21,865 bases of DNA, taken from positions 1-21,865 of the IMG/VR virus record IMGVR_UViG_3300026097_000119. One strand, written 5' to 3'. This document shows, in pieces, positions 1-8,353 of the stretch. The notes beneath the pieces are model-generated. The model made no database searches. It was not told where the DNA came from and saw only the letters and a program-made list of their open reading frames with translations. Source of the DNA: a virus. The stretch's first letter is position 1. Each line of letters opens with the position of its first letter. The position numbers were made by a program, and so were the translations under genes.

Positions 1-52
1 TAGCCCCAGACGCCGTTAATATACGATCGATATTTTTATATTGTGATAACAT
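1..52 (-). CDS. Partial CDS, N-terminus only, probable tail/baseplate protein
   Basis: An ATG at 50-52 overlaps the stop codon of the preceding gene (TAATG, one shared base). This is the same junction type seen at 936, 4344 and 17080. The frame stays open to the window edge and gives 17 residues beginning MLSQYKNIDRILTASGA. The rest lies outside the window, so no function can be assigned. Its position at the downstream end of the baseplate block makes a further tail or structural protein likely. The start is supported only by the coupled overlap and the open frame. Confidence 0.6.
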   Translation of the reverse strand, partial: MLSQYKNIDRILTASGA

Positions 53-936
53 TAATTTATAATATTATTATTTCTGACAACGTTTGCTTCATTATTTGTA
101 ACTGTAAAAATTAAATTATTATTTATATCAACATTTAAATCATTATTTGTAATTGACCAAAAACTTCCTAAACTTATTATCGTATGCCCTTCTTGTCCAG
201 CATCAACTCCAATTTGAAAACGATCTCCTACATTGAGATCATTATTATTAATAACAACATCATAATTTTTAGTTATTACCTGGCCATCGGGATATAATCC
301 ACCATCTGGTAATTGTTTAAACGTTCTATCAACATTTCCATTATTATCTATTTTCATTAAATAAAAAAATATTGTACCGCCATTGTTGTTATTTTGTGAA
401 TTAAAAACATGCTCTAATTGAATTCGCATTCGTAAATCAGCCCCAGAATTTTTAATCAATTCATTAATCGTATAACTATTTGGAATAATTTGCGGATCAC
501 CACCAATAACATTATCCATTAATACCGAATTTATATCAGGTGCATCTTGTGCATTTTCAATATCAAAATCAGCGCTTGGCGCATATTTCGCAAACACAGG
601 ATCATTAATTTCGTCATCTAAATCAATATTGATATCTATCTCCGTTGTATTTTCAATTGGAAATTTAAAATATTTAAATCTAGTATCAATATTATCAATA
701 ACACTTTTATTGTTATAAAATAGAGAAACTGATTCTATAACTAAATTTTGGTTATTTGTATTGCCTTGCTCTAATAAAACATTGCCATTATCATCGCGTC
801 TAACAAATTCGGTTTGATTTGTTTTATATAATAATCCATTTTCTATATATGGAATTACACTATTAGGATACGGTGTTGGTACCGGTACCCTAATACCACT
901 TGGCGCTAATGCTAAAATATTATTATTTTGTGCCAT
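52..936 (-). CDS. Putative tail/baseplate appendage protein, Asn-rich
   Basis: This is a 294-aa protein with no recognisable catalytic motif. It is rich in Asn, Asp and Ile with alternating polar/hydrophobic stretches, consistent with a beta-rich virion protein. Runs such as DNNGN and NNNDLN recur, and the C-terminus is almost repetitive in Asn. The N-terminal 40 residues are Pro-rich (PVPTPYPNSVIPYIENGLLYK), suggesting an extended attachment segment. The start codon overlaps the stop of the DNRLRE-like gene upstream (TAATG), so the two are probably translationally coupled. Location downstream of the gp25/gp6 cluster supports a structural role; the exact component is unknown. Confidence 0.6.
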   Translation of the reverse strand: MAQNNNILALAPSGIRVPVPTPYPNSVIPYIENGLLYKTNQTEFVRRDDNGNVLLEQGNTNNQNLVIESVSLFYNNKSVIDNIDTRFKYFKFPIENTTEIDINIDLDDEINDPVFAKYAPSADFDIENAQDAPDINSVLMDNVIGGDPQIIPNSYTINELIKNSGADLRMRIQLEHVFNSQNNNNGGTIFFYLMKIDNNGNVDRTFKQLPDGGLYPDGQVITKNYDVVINNNDLNVGDRFQIGVDAGQEGHTIISLGSFWSITNNDLNVDINNNLIFTVTNNEANVVRNNNIIN

Positions 937-2090
937 TATCTAATTACTTTGAAATAATATTCATCATCAAATCGTTGTTCCGAAATACCATCCTGTATTT
1001 TAAATTCTAACCGGTAATACCGCTCTGGCATAAAACTATTCATATCAATATAAATAAAATTACTTGTTTCATCACAACTGACTTTATTATAAATAGTATC
1101 ATAAGGAATTATGACTTCATCTGTGTGAGCGTCTAATATAGAATAATATGTTGTTGTTGGTAATCGTTTTATAGTTTGTATCGGGAATGTATTCGTAGGA
1201 GATTTCCTGGGATATTTATCCCGGCCGTAAATTCTAATTTTTACTATGTCAGTATCCCGATATTCTGCTTTTAATTTAGTATACAACGTAAACGATTCTA
1301 AATCAATTTGTGTTAAACTTTCGTCATATTGTGAATCATCCCAATACATTATTAATTTAGGAACATATATTGTATGGGTTTCACGGCTAAAAAATCTAAT
1401 GTATCCCTGCTTATTATTATCTAATTCGTCTAAATCGGAAAATTTTAAAATAAAACCATTATTTTCAATGTCAACATTATTTGATCCAGATATCCACAAT
1501 TTTATAGCTTCAGAAACATCCATATGTATATCTGTCGGCCTATATGAAAATGATTCTGATTCTTCGAGGCCGGGTTGATAAAAATAGGAACTATTAAATG
1601 ATGATGTATTAAAAATTCCAGACCCACTTTGATAAAACCAACTCCCTCCGGCTCCAGATCCGGAAATATACAAACTTGTTCCGTTAATATTTATCTGTTG
1701 TGAGCTAGATATCCAACTTGATCCACTTAATGGGTTATCCCAAGATACACCATCAGTTTTAATCGGATTTGAATTTTCAAAACCTGTACCATTATTCCAT
1801 GACTGAGCTACGATATTTGCATCAATTGAATATTCAGCTGGTAAATTTTTTGCGTGAGTTGTATATAACTGTAACATGAATTTACAATTATCAATGTTGA
1901 TATTATATTTTTCTAATATAGTTTCAACTTCACGTGTATTGAATTTTATAACAGATCTTGTTTTTTCTAAAGCATCTCCGCTATTTGATAAACGTTTGCC
2001 TACTTCTAATATTTCATCAATTCCGGTATTTTTAGTTGGAGATGATTCATATAAAGTAGAATCTGATTCTGCATAAAATATTCTAAACAT
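936..2090 (-). CDS. Beta-sandwich virion protein with DNRLRE-like N-terminal domain
   Basis: This 384-aa protein is probably displayed on the baseplate or tail. Residues 1-100 resemble the DNRLRE/CBM96-type beta-sandwich module found in surface and carbohydrate-binding proteins: a start like FYAESDSTLYESSP, then a RSVIKFNTREV strand, then LQLYTTHAKNLP and ANIVAQSWNNGTGF. A Ser/Gly/Trp/Tyr-rich insert around 115-180 (ISGSGAGGSWFYQSGSG) follows, then a second strand-rich region with HMDVSEAIKLWISG and GYIRFFSRETHTIY. The C-terminal 110 residues form a separate beta-rich domain. The family assignment comes from remembered motif shape and was not searched. A role in contact with host surface glycans is an inference. 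Confidence 0.6.
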   Translation of the reverse strand: MFRIFYAESDSTLYESSPTKNTGIDEILEVGKRLSNSGDALEKTRSVIKFNTREVETILEKYNINIDNCKFMLQLYTTHAKNLPAEYSIDANIVAQSWNNGTGFENSNPIKTDGVSWDNPLSGSSWISSSQQININGTSLYISGSGAGGSWFYQSGSGIFNTSSFNSSYFYQPGLEESESFSYRPTDIHMDVSEAIKLWISGSNNVDIENNGFILKFSDLDELDNNKQGYIRFFSRETHTIYVPKLIMYWDDSQYDESLTQIDLESFTLYTKLKAEYRDTDIVKIRIYGRDKYPRKSPTNTFPIQTIKRLPTTTYYSILDAHTDEVIIPYDTIYNKVSCDETSNFIYIDMNSFMPERYYRLEFKIQDGISEQRFDDEYYFKVIR

Positions 2091-2103
2091 TATATTTCTT
2101 TTT

Positions 2104-2430
2104 TTATAGCGATCCAGTACCTAAACTGATCTGTAAAAAACTTCCGCTACGCCATAATTGTCCATTTACATTTGGATCCGTCGTAGGCAATGAAGCAGTA
2201 TAAAATAATATAGTTCCATTTGTTATAAATGACTCAGATACATTTAAATGATTAATTGATCCTGATTGTGACGTTATAATTGAACTACTATTAATAATAT
2301 TTATAGACCCAGAAATATTTATATCTTCTTGTTCATTACCTGTTAATATGTCATATAAATCAGAAACAAAACTAGCTGAAATTAATCCTCCGTTTGTAAT
2401 TTGCGATCGGTTTGTATCTAATATACTCAT
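2104..2430 (-). CDS. Small tail-fibre-like structural protein
   Basis: This 108-aa protein is rich in Ser, Ile, Asn and Gly. Residues 40-75 have repeated short strands (SGSINI, SSSIIT, SGSINH), as in triple-stranded fibre stems. The C-terminus carries TASLPTTDPNVNGQLWRSG, a segment of the type often seen near the ends of phage tail-fibre and neck proteins (LPTxDPxxxGQLW). It has its own promoter-like box just upstream and precedes the DNRLRE-like protein gene, so the two may be co-expressed components of one appendage. No enzymatic motif is visible. Confidence 0.55.
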   Translation of the reverse strand: MSILDTNRSQITNGGLISASFVSDLYDILTGNEQEDINISGSINIINSSSIITSQSGSINHLNVSESFITNGTILFYTASLPTTDPNVNGQLWRSGSFLQISLGTGSL

Positions 2431-2443
2431 AATATACTTCTTT

Positions 2444-2459
2444 CTTTAATATAAATATA
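2444..2459 (-). promoter_or_regulatory. Promoter-like AT box for the fibre genes
   Basis: On the minus strand this reads TATATTTATATTAAAG, ending 13 bases before the ATG at 2430. It is one of the clearest copies of the recurring box and is contained in the short gap after the gp6-like gene. Confidence 0.5.
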
Positions 2460-2463
2460 TAAA

Positions 2464-4344
2464 TTAATAATTTACTACACGACCCTTAATATCTGAATTA
2501 GGAAATTTTATCTCAAAAATACTAGGGTCTAATGAAGGATATATAATACCGTTTCGAGTTGATGATTTCAAATCATACTGGTTGCCAGAATATCCCAATT
2601 CTGTATCGAATTTATTATTCATTACTACATTAACAACATTTTGAACGCCAGGTGTATTTGAAATTATTTTAATAACTTCGGATTTTATAATCGGCTGATT
2701 TATTTGCCATCTATCGATATTAAAATAGTCTTTGAGATTATTAATAGTATCAATTAATATTACATTACTATTATAATTTGGTAATACTGTTATTTCAAAA
2801 TCTACCGATATATTAATTATAAACGCATTATTAATGTTAATCGCATCTGTTAATATTCGATAATAATCTAAATAATTTTTTAAATTTTCTTTTATTGCAT
2901 CATTTAAATTGACTAATTGTTTATTCGAATTATATCCTAATACATATAAATTCATTGCATATGGGTTATTACTATTTTCAGTAATAATTTGTTGTTGTGA
3001 TAATTGATCATCAGCTACAATATATGCTTTTGCAACACTGCCGAATTTAGCCGGCATGGAATAACATCTAATAATATAATCTTCTAATGTCACAGCTCTA
3101 TTCTGAGTAGCAAAATTAGTTATAGCATTAGTTTTTATATCTATTAAACTTTCTCGAGATTTTGCGCCAACTGCCGGTTCTGAATTATTAACCGTTAAAC
3201 TTCGTTTTGCAAATTGTAATGTATTATTAGATACCGAAGAATTAATATTGTCAATAAATTCAACAAATTCTATTTTAGTAAGAGTATTTGATTCAACGTT
3301 ATCCGATATACCATTATTAACCGTGTAGGTAACAGTTAATGTAGTGTTAGACGGCGCCTGGCCATATGCTCTAGTATATAAAAAATTCGAAGGGTCAATA
3401 TCAACGTCTACTGGTCGTCTAAAGCCAGCTAAACCATTTCCTACATTGTCTGCATTTGGTATGATTTCTTCATCATTATTATCTGAAATGCCTGCTCCGA
3501 ATTGCAATTCTAATTTATTATCACTTCGTAATCTAGTAACAAATCGTTTTGACGTTTTTTTCAATTTTAATAAACTACTGACACTACTTCTATATTGACT
3601 TAATTCCGGATCATTTTCTACTAAATTTGGCACTTCTTCAAATATAGTATCTTGTCCTAAATATGGTACTTGATACCAATTATCACCATCTGCTTCTTCT
3701 ACACTAACTATATCTATAATGTTTTGATCTGGTAATACTATTTTATCATATGGTACTGGAGAATTAAATGTAAATGTAGCACTTCGAATCGTTCCGGAAT
3801 TAGCTCTTGTAGTTTTCTTTAAAAGATAATATATTGGTAAATTTGTTGAGTCGTCTACTTCATATATAGTTACGTCGGTTGGATCTATAGATGATGATAA
3901 TGAAAAATCAACTGTGTCTAATGTCCTAAATTCTGTTGTATTATTAGTATGTTTTACACGCATGCCCGGTCGTATATTCAATGCATAATCAAAATCCGGC
4001 CGGACGTTGTTACCAGTACCTATAGCAGGGACTAATTGAAATATATTTAAATTTACATATGCTGGTACTGAATTTTTCGCCGTATACCCCAATGTACGGG
4101 CAAGATCATATATATTTGATCTTTCAGTTGCATGTTCTAATAATGATTCTTTTAAATTAGTATCTGCATAATATGATAAAACATCCCCAACATATGCTGA
4201 CAATTCTAGTAACATTGTACCAGGATCTGACTCATTGAAATCAGTATATGTATTAGGAAAATATTGTTTTGTAAAATCAATTAAATTTTTTCGAAATTGA
4301 CTAAAATCTTTTCCTAAATATGATATATCTTTTTTTACATCCAT
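2464..4344 (-). CDS. Baseplate wedge protein, T4 gp6 / phage Mu gp47 (J-like) family
   Basis: The product is a large baseplate wedge subunit of 626 aa, close to the 660 aa of T4 gp6. In T4, gp6 dimers form the ring that joins the wedges and controls sheath contraction. The N-terminus has the family signature: DFNESDPGTMLLELSAYVGD followed by LSYYADTNLKESLLEHATE and ARTLGYTAK (about residues 35-92). The middle has the hallmark GAGISDN...NGLAGFRRP strand region. The C-terminal third has NFATQNRAVTLEDYIIRCY and FGSVAKAYIVADDQ, typical of baseplate_J-type proteins. It lies directly downstream of the gp25-like gene with a one-base TAATG overlap, the conserved gene order of contractile tails. Confidence 0.9.
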   Translation of the reverse strand: MDVKKDISYLGKDFSQFRKNLIDFTKQYFPNTYTDFNESDPGTMLLELSAYVGDVLSYYADTNLKESLLEHATERSNIYDLARTLGYTAKNSVPAYVNLNIFQLVPAIGTGNNVRPDFDYALNIRPGMRVKHTNNTTEFRTLDTVDFSLSSSIDPTDVTIYEVDDSTNLPIYYLLKKTTRANSGTIRSATFTFNSPVPYDKIVLPDQNIIDIVSVEEADGDNWYQVPYLGQDTIFEEVPNLVENDPELSQYRSSVSSLLKLKKTSKRFVTRLRSDNKLELQFGAGISDNNDEEIIPNADNVGNGLAGFRRPVDVDIDPSNFLYTRAYGQAPSNTTLTVTYTVNNGISDNVESNTLTKIEFVEFIDNINSSVSNNTLQFAKRSLTVNNSEPAVGAKSRESLIDIKTNAITNFATQNRAVTLEDYIIRCYSMPAKFGSVAKAYIVADDQLSQQQIITENSNNPYAMNLYVLGYNSNKQLVNLNDAIKENLKNYLDYYRILTDAININNAFIINISVDFEITVLPNYNSNVILIDTINNLKDYFNIDRWQINQPIIKSEVIKIISNTPGVQNVVNVVMNNKFDTELGYSGNQYDLKSSTRNGIIYPSLDPSIFEIKFPNSDIKGRVVNY

Positions 4345-4796
4345 TATTCTATTTCTATATTTCCGTTAGTCGAAGTAAAAGTAATATCATCTCCTGAAAA
4401 TTGTCCAATTGTCCATTTTAGATTTATAACAATGTCATAATCTATATTCACATCATCTTGGGATGATTTTATTTCAATGTTATTAATCGTTATATATGGA
4501 AGCCATGTTGATACAGCTGACAATATTGTATCATTAATTTTTTGTTTTAATGCGTCTGAAATTGGATTAAAAATTAATCGCAATAAATCCGAACCAAAAT
4601 TTGGGTGATATAAACGCTCTTTTTTAGTTGTTGTAAGTAAATTAATTAAATTAACACGAGCTTGTTCATTACTAGTAAATGTAGACCGTATACTATTTTC
4701 ATTAGTTAATAAAAACTTAATACCGACTGCAGATGACGGAGAATTAGGCTGATTCCCCGTATTGGTATTAATATCTGTTAAAACTCTAAATCCCAT
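4344..4796 (-). CDS. Baseplate wedge protein, T4 gp25 family
   Basis: This is a 150-aa gp25-like wedge protein (T4 gp25 is 132 aa). In contractile injection systems it helps join wedge to tube/sheath and carries the conserved EPR-type core. Here NLLTTTKKERLYHPNFGSD (about residues 49-67) is the recognisable core, with ER in place of EPR, followed by LLRLIFNPISDALKQKINDT and a C-terminal beta hairpin region. The older lysozyme label for this family is not supported by anything visible. It starts one base before the stop of the upstream coiled-coil gene and overlaps the gp6-like ATG, indicating tightly coupled expression. Confidence 0.88.
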   Translation of the reverse strand: MGFRVLTDINTNTGNQPNSPSSAVGIKFLLTNENSIRSTFTSNEQARVNLINLLTTTKKERLYHPNFGSDLLRLIFNPISDALKQKINDTILSAVSTWLPYITINNIEIKSSQDDVNIDYDIVINLKWTIGQFSGDDITFTSTNGNIEIE

Positions 4797-5291
4797 TTAT
4801 CTATTTTTTTTCTTGTCAATTGCCTTCATTAATGCAGAATAATCTCGATTAATAACTTTGTCTACTATAGGAGTGGCTTCTAGAGGAGCTCCCGTATCAG
4901 GGTCAGTTAATACATTAGATGGCGATATATTATTTTGTCTAGACATTTTTCGCGATGCCCCAAAATTCATTGCATCTTGTGATGTCATTGTAATATCTTC
5001 TGTCATTAAATCCGCATATGAATTCGCCGTTAATGGCGATGTATCATTGAGTTTTTCAGTGTTATTTAATATATTTGAAAATTTATTTTCTTTGAAATTT
5101 ACTTTACTAGATGTTTTTGGAGAAGCATCCCGTTGTTTGGGTATTCTATTATATTCTGGCTCTGATTTAATTTCATTAATAGTTGATTGTAACCCTTCTT
5201 GCAATATATCGGAAAGTTCTTGTTTAATTACATTACGAACTTCTTCTGCTACTACTTTTCTTAAAACCGAAATTAATTTTGATTGACTCAT
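4797..5291 (-). CDS. Coiled-coil, disordered protein next to gp25
   Basis: This 164-aa protein has a strongly helical, amphipathic N-terminus (about residues 1-45: LISVLRKVVAEEVRNVIKQE, then LSDILQEGLQ) and a long polar, Pro/Ser/Asn-rich remainder. That remainder predicts disorder, with a basic C-terminus (AIDKKKNR). No known domain is recognised. It is the first gene after a promoter-like box and sits immediately upstream of gp25 with no gap. An adaptor or chaperone in baseplate assembly, or a minor virion component, would fit, but this is inference from position only. Confidence 0.6.
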   Translation of the reverse strand: MSQSKLISVLRKVVAEEVRNVIKQELSDILQEGLQSTINEIKSEPEYNRIPKQRDASPKTSSKVNFKENKFSNILNNTEKLNDTSPLTANSYADLMTEDITMTSQDAMNFGASRKMSRQNNISPSNVLTDPDTGAPLEATPIVDKVINRDYSALMKAIDKKKNR

Positions 5292-5301
5292 AATTACTTT
5301 T

Positions 5302-5317
5302 TTTAATATAAATATTA
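5302..5317 (-). promoter_or_regulatory. Promoter-like AT box for the gp25/gp6 unit
   Basis: On the minus strand this reads TAATATTTATATTAAA, ending 10 bases before the ATG at 5291. It is nearly identical to the box before the 2430 gene. Confidence 0.5.
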
Positions 5318-5335
5318 GTAATCATAATTTATGAG

Positions 5336-6181
5336 CTATATCCAAGAGTTATTAGTAGGCTTAGGGCCAAATAATTGATTTGTTTGGGTATCAATATAAA
5401 AATCACCGGAATTTCCTATATTATTAGTAGGAGGACCTTGATTTCGAATAACTTGACTAGGAAATTCATTTAAATTATTTAAAACATCAAAACCTCCGTC
5501 TATCAATTCAACAATTTCTTGATATCTATTATTTAAATCAGTATCAGACACATTTAATTCTGTATAAAATGTACTTGGATATTCATCTAATAGATCTTGT
5601 ACAGATATAAAATCTGCCGTACTTACATCTATATTTATATTTTCATTATTTCCTAAAGCCGAAATTACTGATGAAACATTATCGTTATTTTCATTACATA
5701 AAGTATTAAAAAAATTATCAGCACTGGAAATAGTTGGTAAAATGTTTTTAACTATATCGAGAAATTGCTGAATAATAATACGTATTATCTGGATAACCGT
5801 TTTTCCATTAGTGCCAGCTAATCCGGAAGCACGTGCTGCAGTAACTAATGCCCCAGGTGGAACTGGAACGATATTAATCGCACTCGCAACACTTATAGCT
5901 ATCGTCGCAGCTATTTCTAAAATATCTAATATTGTTTTTATTATATTAATTAATGGGTCAAATCGATCTAAAATATTTAATAATTTGGTTAATTCGCCCC
6001 GTAATTCTCTTGCTTCTACATCGTTACATGAAACATTGGTCGGTATATTATCTAATAATGTATTAATAGAATTTGTTTGTAAACTTAATTTAGATATAAG
6101 ATCAGTGAGTATTGGAACTACTTTATTTGCAACTAATACTGGAACTGATGCTAACCGATCATATGGAGGAGGTACAGACAT
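5336..6181 (-). CDS. Hydrophobic-core tail protein with fibre-like C-terminus
   Basis: This 281-aa protein has three visible regions. Residues 1-75 are helical and polar. Residues about 75-150 are highly hydrophobic (IINIIKTILDILEIAATIAI, then SVASAINIVPVPPGALVTAA), compatible with membrane insertion or a buried helical bundle. The C-terminus (about 245-281) has GPPTNNIGNSGDFYIDTQTN and LFGPKP, a Gly/Pro turn motif (GDFYIDT..N.LFGPK) common at the ends of phage fibre and collagen-like proteins. It lies two bases after the stop of the gp5-like hub gene. A tail-tip protein that contacts or penetrates the host membrane is an inference; alternatively it could be a tape-measure-like accessory. Confidence 0.55.
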   Translation of the reverse strand: MSVPPPYDRLASVPVLVANKVVPILTDLISKLSLQTNSINTLLDNIPTNVSCNDVEARELRGELTKLLNILDRFDPLINIIKTILDILEIAATIAISVASAINIVPVPPGALVTAARASGLAGTNGKTVIQIIRIIIQQFLDIVKNILPTISSADNFFNTLCNENNDNVSSVISALGNNENINIDVSTADFISVQDLLDEYPSTFYTELNVSDTDLNNRYQEIVELIDGGFDVLNNLNEFPSQVIRNQGPPTNNIGNSGDFYIDTQTNQLFGPKPTNNSWI

Positions 6182-6183
6182 AA

Positions 6184-7176
6184 TTATATAAATCTTTTAT
6201 CTTGTTGTATTTTTGGATTCAATATAGTATTCATTTTTAAATATGCTGTTTGTAAACTAGTTTGATCAAATGCAGATGTTATTATAGTATTATCTACAGT
6301 TTTAAATCCTGACGATAATACATTTAATATATTATTTAATACTTCAATTAATTGAGTACTTTGTATTCCAGGTTCTTTAATATTACTAGTTCCGAAAACT
6401 ACTTTATCTGTATTTAATTCAATATTATTAGGCGCATTAATAGTTACACTATCCGTTTTAGCAGCTAAATTAATTCGATCTGCTATGCCTATAAATTGTG
6501 ACTGATATTGATTTTCTTGTTTTAATGATTTAGTAACAGTATATCCCGATAATTCTTGTGTGCTAGTTAAACATAACGTTGAATAATCGTCATTAAAATC
6601 TTCGGTTTCCAATTGGTTATTATTTGAATTTCGATTTGAATTTGAAATAATTATAATTGGATCATTTTCTTGTCCCCTCCATGGTGGTGATTTAAAATAT
6701 AAATTTCTTTCATTGCTAGATATAGTTGACCCTAATCGTATTGTATTACCAAACCTACCTTGGAGTACATTATCTCCTTTAAATATTTGTTTAGGAGATA
6801 TAGGACGATGAATTGTTTCATCTGCAGTATTTTCAATTGAAATCCCTGGTAATGCATTTTGGTTTATATTACTATTAATCGATATTGGATTCATATAATA
6901 CCATTGAGTCCGTCGATCGAATATTTCTCTATTACCACCAGGGGAAATCGCAGTAAAAACTATTACATGTTCTCCTTTTAAAGGAATTTTTATATTGTTT
7001 AAATCATATGGTTTAGCTACAATTGGATATGATTGATTATCATCATCATATAATCTAGCTTCTATAGTATAAAGATATTCTCTATTCGTATCATTGTCAT
7101 CGGTATCAACATATTGATATGTATCAACAGTCTTAATAACTTCTGCCCAGTGAAACGGTATTTTCGAATTATTCAT
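6184..7176 (-). CDS. Baseplate hub/central spike protein, gp5/VgrG-like OB fold
   Basis: This 330-aa protein has an N-terminal OB-fold-like region (about residues 8-100) containing WAEVIKTVDTYQYVD, YTIEARLYDDDNQSYPI and IPLKGEHVIVFTAISPGG. That pattern matches gp5 N-terminal/baseplate-hub OB domains. The C-terminal part (about 225-290) has short repeating strands such as INLAAKTDSVTINAPNNIEL, resembling the beta-helical needle of VgrG/gp5 proteins. No T4-lysozyme domain lies between them, so it would be a non-enzymatic spike. Its start overlaps the end of the upstream gene by 8 bases. Confidence 0.65.
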   Translation of the reverse strand: MNNSKIPFHWAEVIKTVDTYQYVDTDDNDTNREYLYTIEARLYDDDNQSYPIVAKPYDLNNIKIPLKGEHVIVFTAISPGGNREIFDRRTQWYYMNPISINSNINQNALPGISIENTADETIHRPISPKQIFKGDNVLQGRFGNTIRLGSTISSNERNLYFKSPPWRGQENDPIIIISNSNRNSNNNQLETEDFNDDYSTLCLTSTQELSGYTVTKSLKQENQYQSQFIGIADRINLAAKTDSVTINAPNNIELNTDKVVFGTSNIKEPGIQSTQLIEVLNNILNVLSSGFKTVDNTIITSAFDQTSLQTAYLKMNTILNPKIQQDKRFI

Positions 7177-7618
7177 TATTATTTTGTTTTTTCGATGTCA
7201 TATCTTTTACTTCGTCGACTTTGGACTTGATATCATGATGCTGGCTTTCTACTCGTTTTATTTCTTCAATTTCATCTTCTAATTCAGCAATATAATTACT
7301 ATCTGCGATTTCTAACAATTGTTTCTTTTCTTCATCGCTCATTAAACCATCAGCGCCGGATATTGTTTGTTTTGTAGATATATACCTCTGTGTAATTGAA
7401 GCTAATTTTATAAGATGATCATCATTTTTTACTGATATATCTAAATATTCTTTAATCAATGGAACAATTATAGTAGCATCAGATGAATTCTTTATAAGTG
7501 GCTGTAATTGAGCGATCATTTGATTGATTTGCCTATCTTTCTTTTTAGAATTATGATATATATCAGACATTAAATCTGAAAATGAGGTATTTTTAAATAA
7601 TTTATCATCTTTATCCAT
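7169..7618 (-). CDS. Helical protein of unknown function; small-terminase-like shape
   Basis: This 149-aa, almost entirely helical and highly charged protein has segments LIKNSSDATIIVPLIKEYLD and ISVKNDDHLIKLASITQRYI, then a long Glu/Lys coiled coil (ELEDEIEEIKRVESQ) and a Lys/Asn/Gln tail. The layout (helical core around residues 40-85, coiled coil at 95-140) loosely recalls T4 gp16-type small terminase subunits. I see no decisive motif, so this remains a guess. It is the first gene after a promoter-like box and overlaps the gp5-like gene by 8 bases, so it is expressed with the baseplate block. Confidence 0.5.
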   Translation of the reverse strand: MDKDDKLFKNTSFSDLMSDIYHNSKKKDRQINQMIAQLQPLIKNSSDATIIVPLIKEYLDISVKNDDHLIKLASITQRYISTKQTISGADGLMSDEEKKQLLEIADSNYIAELEDEIEEIKRVESQHHDIKSKVDEVKDMTSKKQNNNE

Positions 7619-7627
7619 ATAACAACT

Positions 7628-7644
7628 TTTTAATAATAAATATT
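7628..7644 (-). promoter_or_regulatory. Promoter-like AT box for the hub unit
   Basis: On the minus strand this reads TAATATTTATTATTAAA, ending 9 bases before the ATG at 7618 and overlapping the stop codon of the sigma-factor gene. It is a slightly diverged copy of the recurring box. Confidence 0.4.
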
Positions 7645-8353
7645 AAAACGGCAATTTTATGAATTCTGACTCTTTATATTCATTAAATTTTTCTTCATAT
7701 AATTTTTTAAGTATTTTCATTACTCGAGTAATATATGTAGTTTGATTTGGTTCTAATTTAGATCGCTCGCGTATTAATATATAAAGTGATTTTTTATTAA
7801 AATTCTCAATATTTATTCTGTTTTCAAAGAAGTGTAAAACAGAATCTGCTACATGAATATCTATAGATGAATTAAAGATAGAATTTAAATTGGCATAACA
7901 ATATTCAACAAAATAATCCATGAATATTTTTAGATTATCCTGCATTTCATCATTATCTTGTTCGTTAATAATATTTCTGTCATCATCAACATTGAATTCA
8001 TCAACTTTTGATTTAAGTTTTTTATATGCCTTTGAATTCTCTGCGATTAAATAATGCCAGGCTGTGCGAGTAAAATATGAATATCCTTTACCTTTATCTC
8101 GTTTTATTTTCGGTAACCGCTCGGTTAAGTATGTAACTAAATCTGTTTGTAAATCAATAAATGACTTATCAATATAATCTGCCTTCATTTGATTGATTCG
8201 GTTTTCACTCAATTTCATTAATGGTTTGAATAAAAATCTTCGATAAATTTTCTCACGTAATACAGAATCTTCACTGCATTGATTGTATGCTTGTATTGCA
8301 TGTTCTGTTATTGTCGTCCAATATCTATTACTCGCCTTCTTCTTGCGTCCCAT
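7643..8353 (-). CDS. Late-transcription sigma factor, T4 gp55 family
   Basis: The product (236 aa) is likely the phage sigma factor that redirects host RNA polymerase to late promoters. A basic N-terminus (MGRKKKASNRYW) is followed by a helical region like sigma region 2 (about residues 40-115): KIYRRFLFKPLMKLSENRIN, then DLQTDLVTYLTERLPK and GYSYFTRTAWHYLIAENSKA. The last has the aromatic-rich shape of the promoter-melting helix. An acidic linker and a C-terminal helical segment (NKKSLYILIRERS, YITRVMKILKKLYEEK) complete the family layout. I chose the second ATG because related proteins, as I recall them, begin with MxRKKK. A start at 8365 adds four residues. It overlaps the end of the upstream TM gene by 26 bases. 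Confidence 0.8.
   Translation of the reverse strand: MGRKKKASNRYWTTITEHAIQAYNQCSEDSVLREKIYRRFLFKPLMKLSENRINQMKADYIDKSFIDLQTDLVTYLTERLPKIKRDKGKGYSYFTRTAWHYLIAENSKAYKKLKSKVDEFNVDDDRNIINEQDNDEMQDNLKIFMDYFVEYCYANLNSIFNSSIDIHVADSVLHFFENRINIENFNKKSLYILIRERSKLEPNQTTYITRVMKILKKLYEEKFNEYKESEFIKLPF

Noticed and set aside
2449-2456. T4 late promoter TATAAATA read on the plus strand (also near 13712, 15094 and 20099)
   Set aside because: In that orientation it would drive transcription away from the genes that follow. The reverse reading, which agrees with gene direction on both strands, is preferred.
4344-4796. gp25-like protein as a lysozyme
   Set aside because: The older family name implies this, but no catalytic motif is seen and the role in wedge assembly is better established.
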